Shown here piece after piece: positions 4,939 through 5,698 of a DNA stretch of 5,698 bases. Every line of letters starts with the position of its first letter. Positions within the stretch are counted from its first letter, which is position 1. The position numbers and the translations under genes are program-made. This DNA is from an uncultured Eubacteriales bacterium (GTDB lineage: Bacteria > Bacillota > Clostridia > Lachnospirales > Anaerotignaceae): the NCBI GenBank assembly GCA_902406135.1, contig CABPCX010000132.1:1-5698 (forward strand), written 5' to 3'. The notes under the pieces were generated by a model. It was not told where the DNA came from. It saw only the letters and a program-made list of their open reading frames with translations, and ran no database searches.

Positions 4939-5698
4939 ATAAAAGAGGAGAACTTGAGTACTATACCTTTGAAAGCCTTGAAAATACAAAAATAGCCGGA
5001 CACTGTTTTACTACAAGAATGGGCGGAGTAAGCGAAGGAAACTTAGGAACGCTTAATCTGGGATTTTCAAGGGGAGATAAAAAAGAAAACGTAGATAAGA
5101 ATTTTGATATAATATGTTCTGCCCTTGGGGTAAAGAAAGAAACCTGCGTTACCTTAAGGCAGGTTCATTCCACAAAAATCGTTAAGGCTGATGAAAGCTT
5201 AAAGGGAATGGGCTTCAGGGACGATATTGAGCGCATTGAGGCCGACGGACTTGTTACAAATAAGAAAGGCATTGTCCTTGTAACCTTCCACGCCGACTGT
5301 GTGCCGCTGTATTTTGTGGACACGAAAAATAAAGCCATAGGACTGGCGCACTCAGGATGGAGAGGAACAGCTGACGGAATGGGCGAGAAAATGCTCAAAA
5401 CCATGGCAGACGAGTATGGTACAGACCCCGCAGATGTGGTGGCAGCCATAGGACCATCTATAGGAAAATGCTGTTTCCAGGTAGATAAGCCTGTAGTTGA
5501 TATATTCAGGAACAATTTTAAGTTTGCTGATAAATATATAAGGGACGATGAGTCTTACCCCGGAAAATATAAGATAGACCTTTGGGGCATAAACAAAGAA
5601 ATGTTTATGGAATGCGGGGTAAAAGAAGAGAACATAGAAATCGGCGGCCTGTGCACCATGTGCAGACCTGACATATTCTATTCCCATCGTGTTATGGG
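4929..5698 (+). CDS. pgeF: PgeF/YfiH family (laccase-domain, multi-copper polyphenol oxidase-like) protein, 3' end outside window
   Basis: The frame is open from ATG 4929 to the right edge, giving 256 visible residues; the family is usually near 250-280, so only a short tail is missing. Signatures: FTTRMGGVSEGNLGTLNLG at 27-45, LRQVHS with His80, FHADCVPL with Cys124, AHSGWRGT with His141, AAIGPSIGKCCFQV around 172-185, and GGLCTMCR then FYSHR near the end. His80, Cys124 and His141 match the metal-binding His-Cys-His set of Escherichia coli YfiH. In E. coli, PgeF removes misincorporated L-serine-containing UDP-MurNAc from peptidoglycan synthesis; other homologues (YlmD, FAMIN-like) are reported to act on purine nucleosides as phosphorylase/deaminase, so the substrate here is open. 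The protein is cytoplasmic with no signal peptide. The start is supported by TGGAGGT 7 bases upstream. It is third in the rnhB-yraN operon and probably translationally coupled. Confidence 0.94.
   Translation, partial: MVLNKRGELEYYTFESLENTKIAGHCFTTRMGGVSEGNLGTLNLGFSRGDKKENVDKNFDIICSALGVKKETCVTLRQVHSTKIVKADESLKGMGFRDDIERIEADGLVTNKKGIVLVTFHADCVPLYFVDTKNKAIGLAHSGWRGTADGMGEKMLKTMADEYGTDPADVVAAIGPSIGKCCFQVDKPVVDIFRNNFKFADKYIRDDESYPGKYKIDLWGINKEMFMECGVKEENIEIGGLCTMCRPDIFYSHRVM

Noticed and set aside
5165..5687. Two overlapping minus-strand open frames at the right end
   Set aside because: They lie opposite the clear PgeF/YfiH reading frame, which is open to the window edge and carries all family motifs.

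Overview
The window reads as ordinary chromosome from a low-to-medium GC Bacillota, most likely class Clostridia and perhaps a Lachnospiraceae-type anaerobe. The signs are strong AAGGAGG/GGAGGT-type ribosome binding sites, TTGxCA/TATAAT promoters, heavy ATA (Ile) and AGA (Arg) use, an RNase J, a YlbF-family protein, and an RNase HII with the long N-terminal extension seen in Bacillus-type RnhB. The family placement is inference from style and gene content, not a proven taxonomic call.

Layout. (1) Positions 2-1982 hold a two-gene RNA-turnover unit: the 3' part of an RNase J gene (its start lies just left of the window), then 4 bases later a 103-residue YlbF-family protein. A near-perfect intrinsic terminator closes the unit. 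(2) Positions 2056-3046 are a self-contained transcription unit: a good sigma-A-type promoter, a secreted zinc carboxypeptidase of the VanY/LdcB (M15B) type, and a hairpin plus T-run that starts inside the last codons. (3) Positions 3135-3690 carry a single GNAT acetyltransferase on the minus strand, clearly AT-richer than its neighbours. (4) From 3748 to the right edge is a tightly packed plus-strand operon: promoter, rnhB (RNase HII), a YraN/UPF0102 nuclease-like protein overlapping by 4 bases, and a PgeF/YfiH (laccase-domain) protein overlapping by 10 bases and cut by the window end.

Working together: RNase J and YlbF point to mRNA decay and processing, RNase HII and YraN to nucleic-acid maintenance, and the VanY-like enzyme and PgeF to peptidoglycan trimming and precursor quality control. 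The promoters of the carboxypeptidase gene and of the rnhB operon have identical hexamers and spacing. I see no mobile element, CRISPR array, tRNA/rRNA, riboswitch or clear defence system, and no gene-free stretch over 300 bases. The most interesting points are modest: the RNase J/YlbF pairing, the twin promoters, the very short rnhB leader with its start-codon choice, and the AT-rich solitary acetyltransferase.
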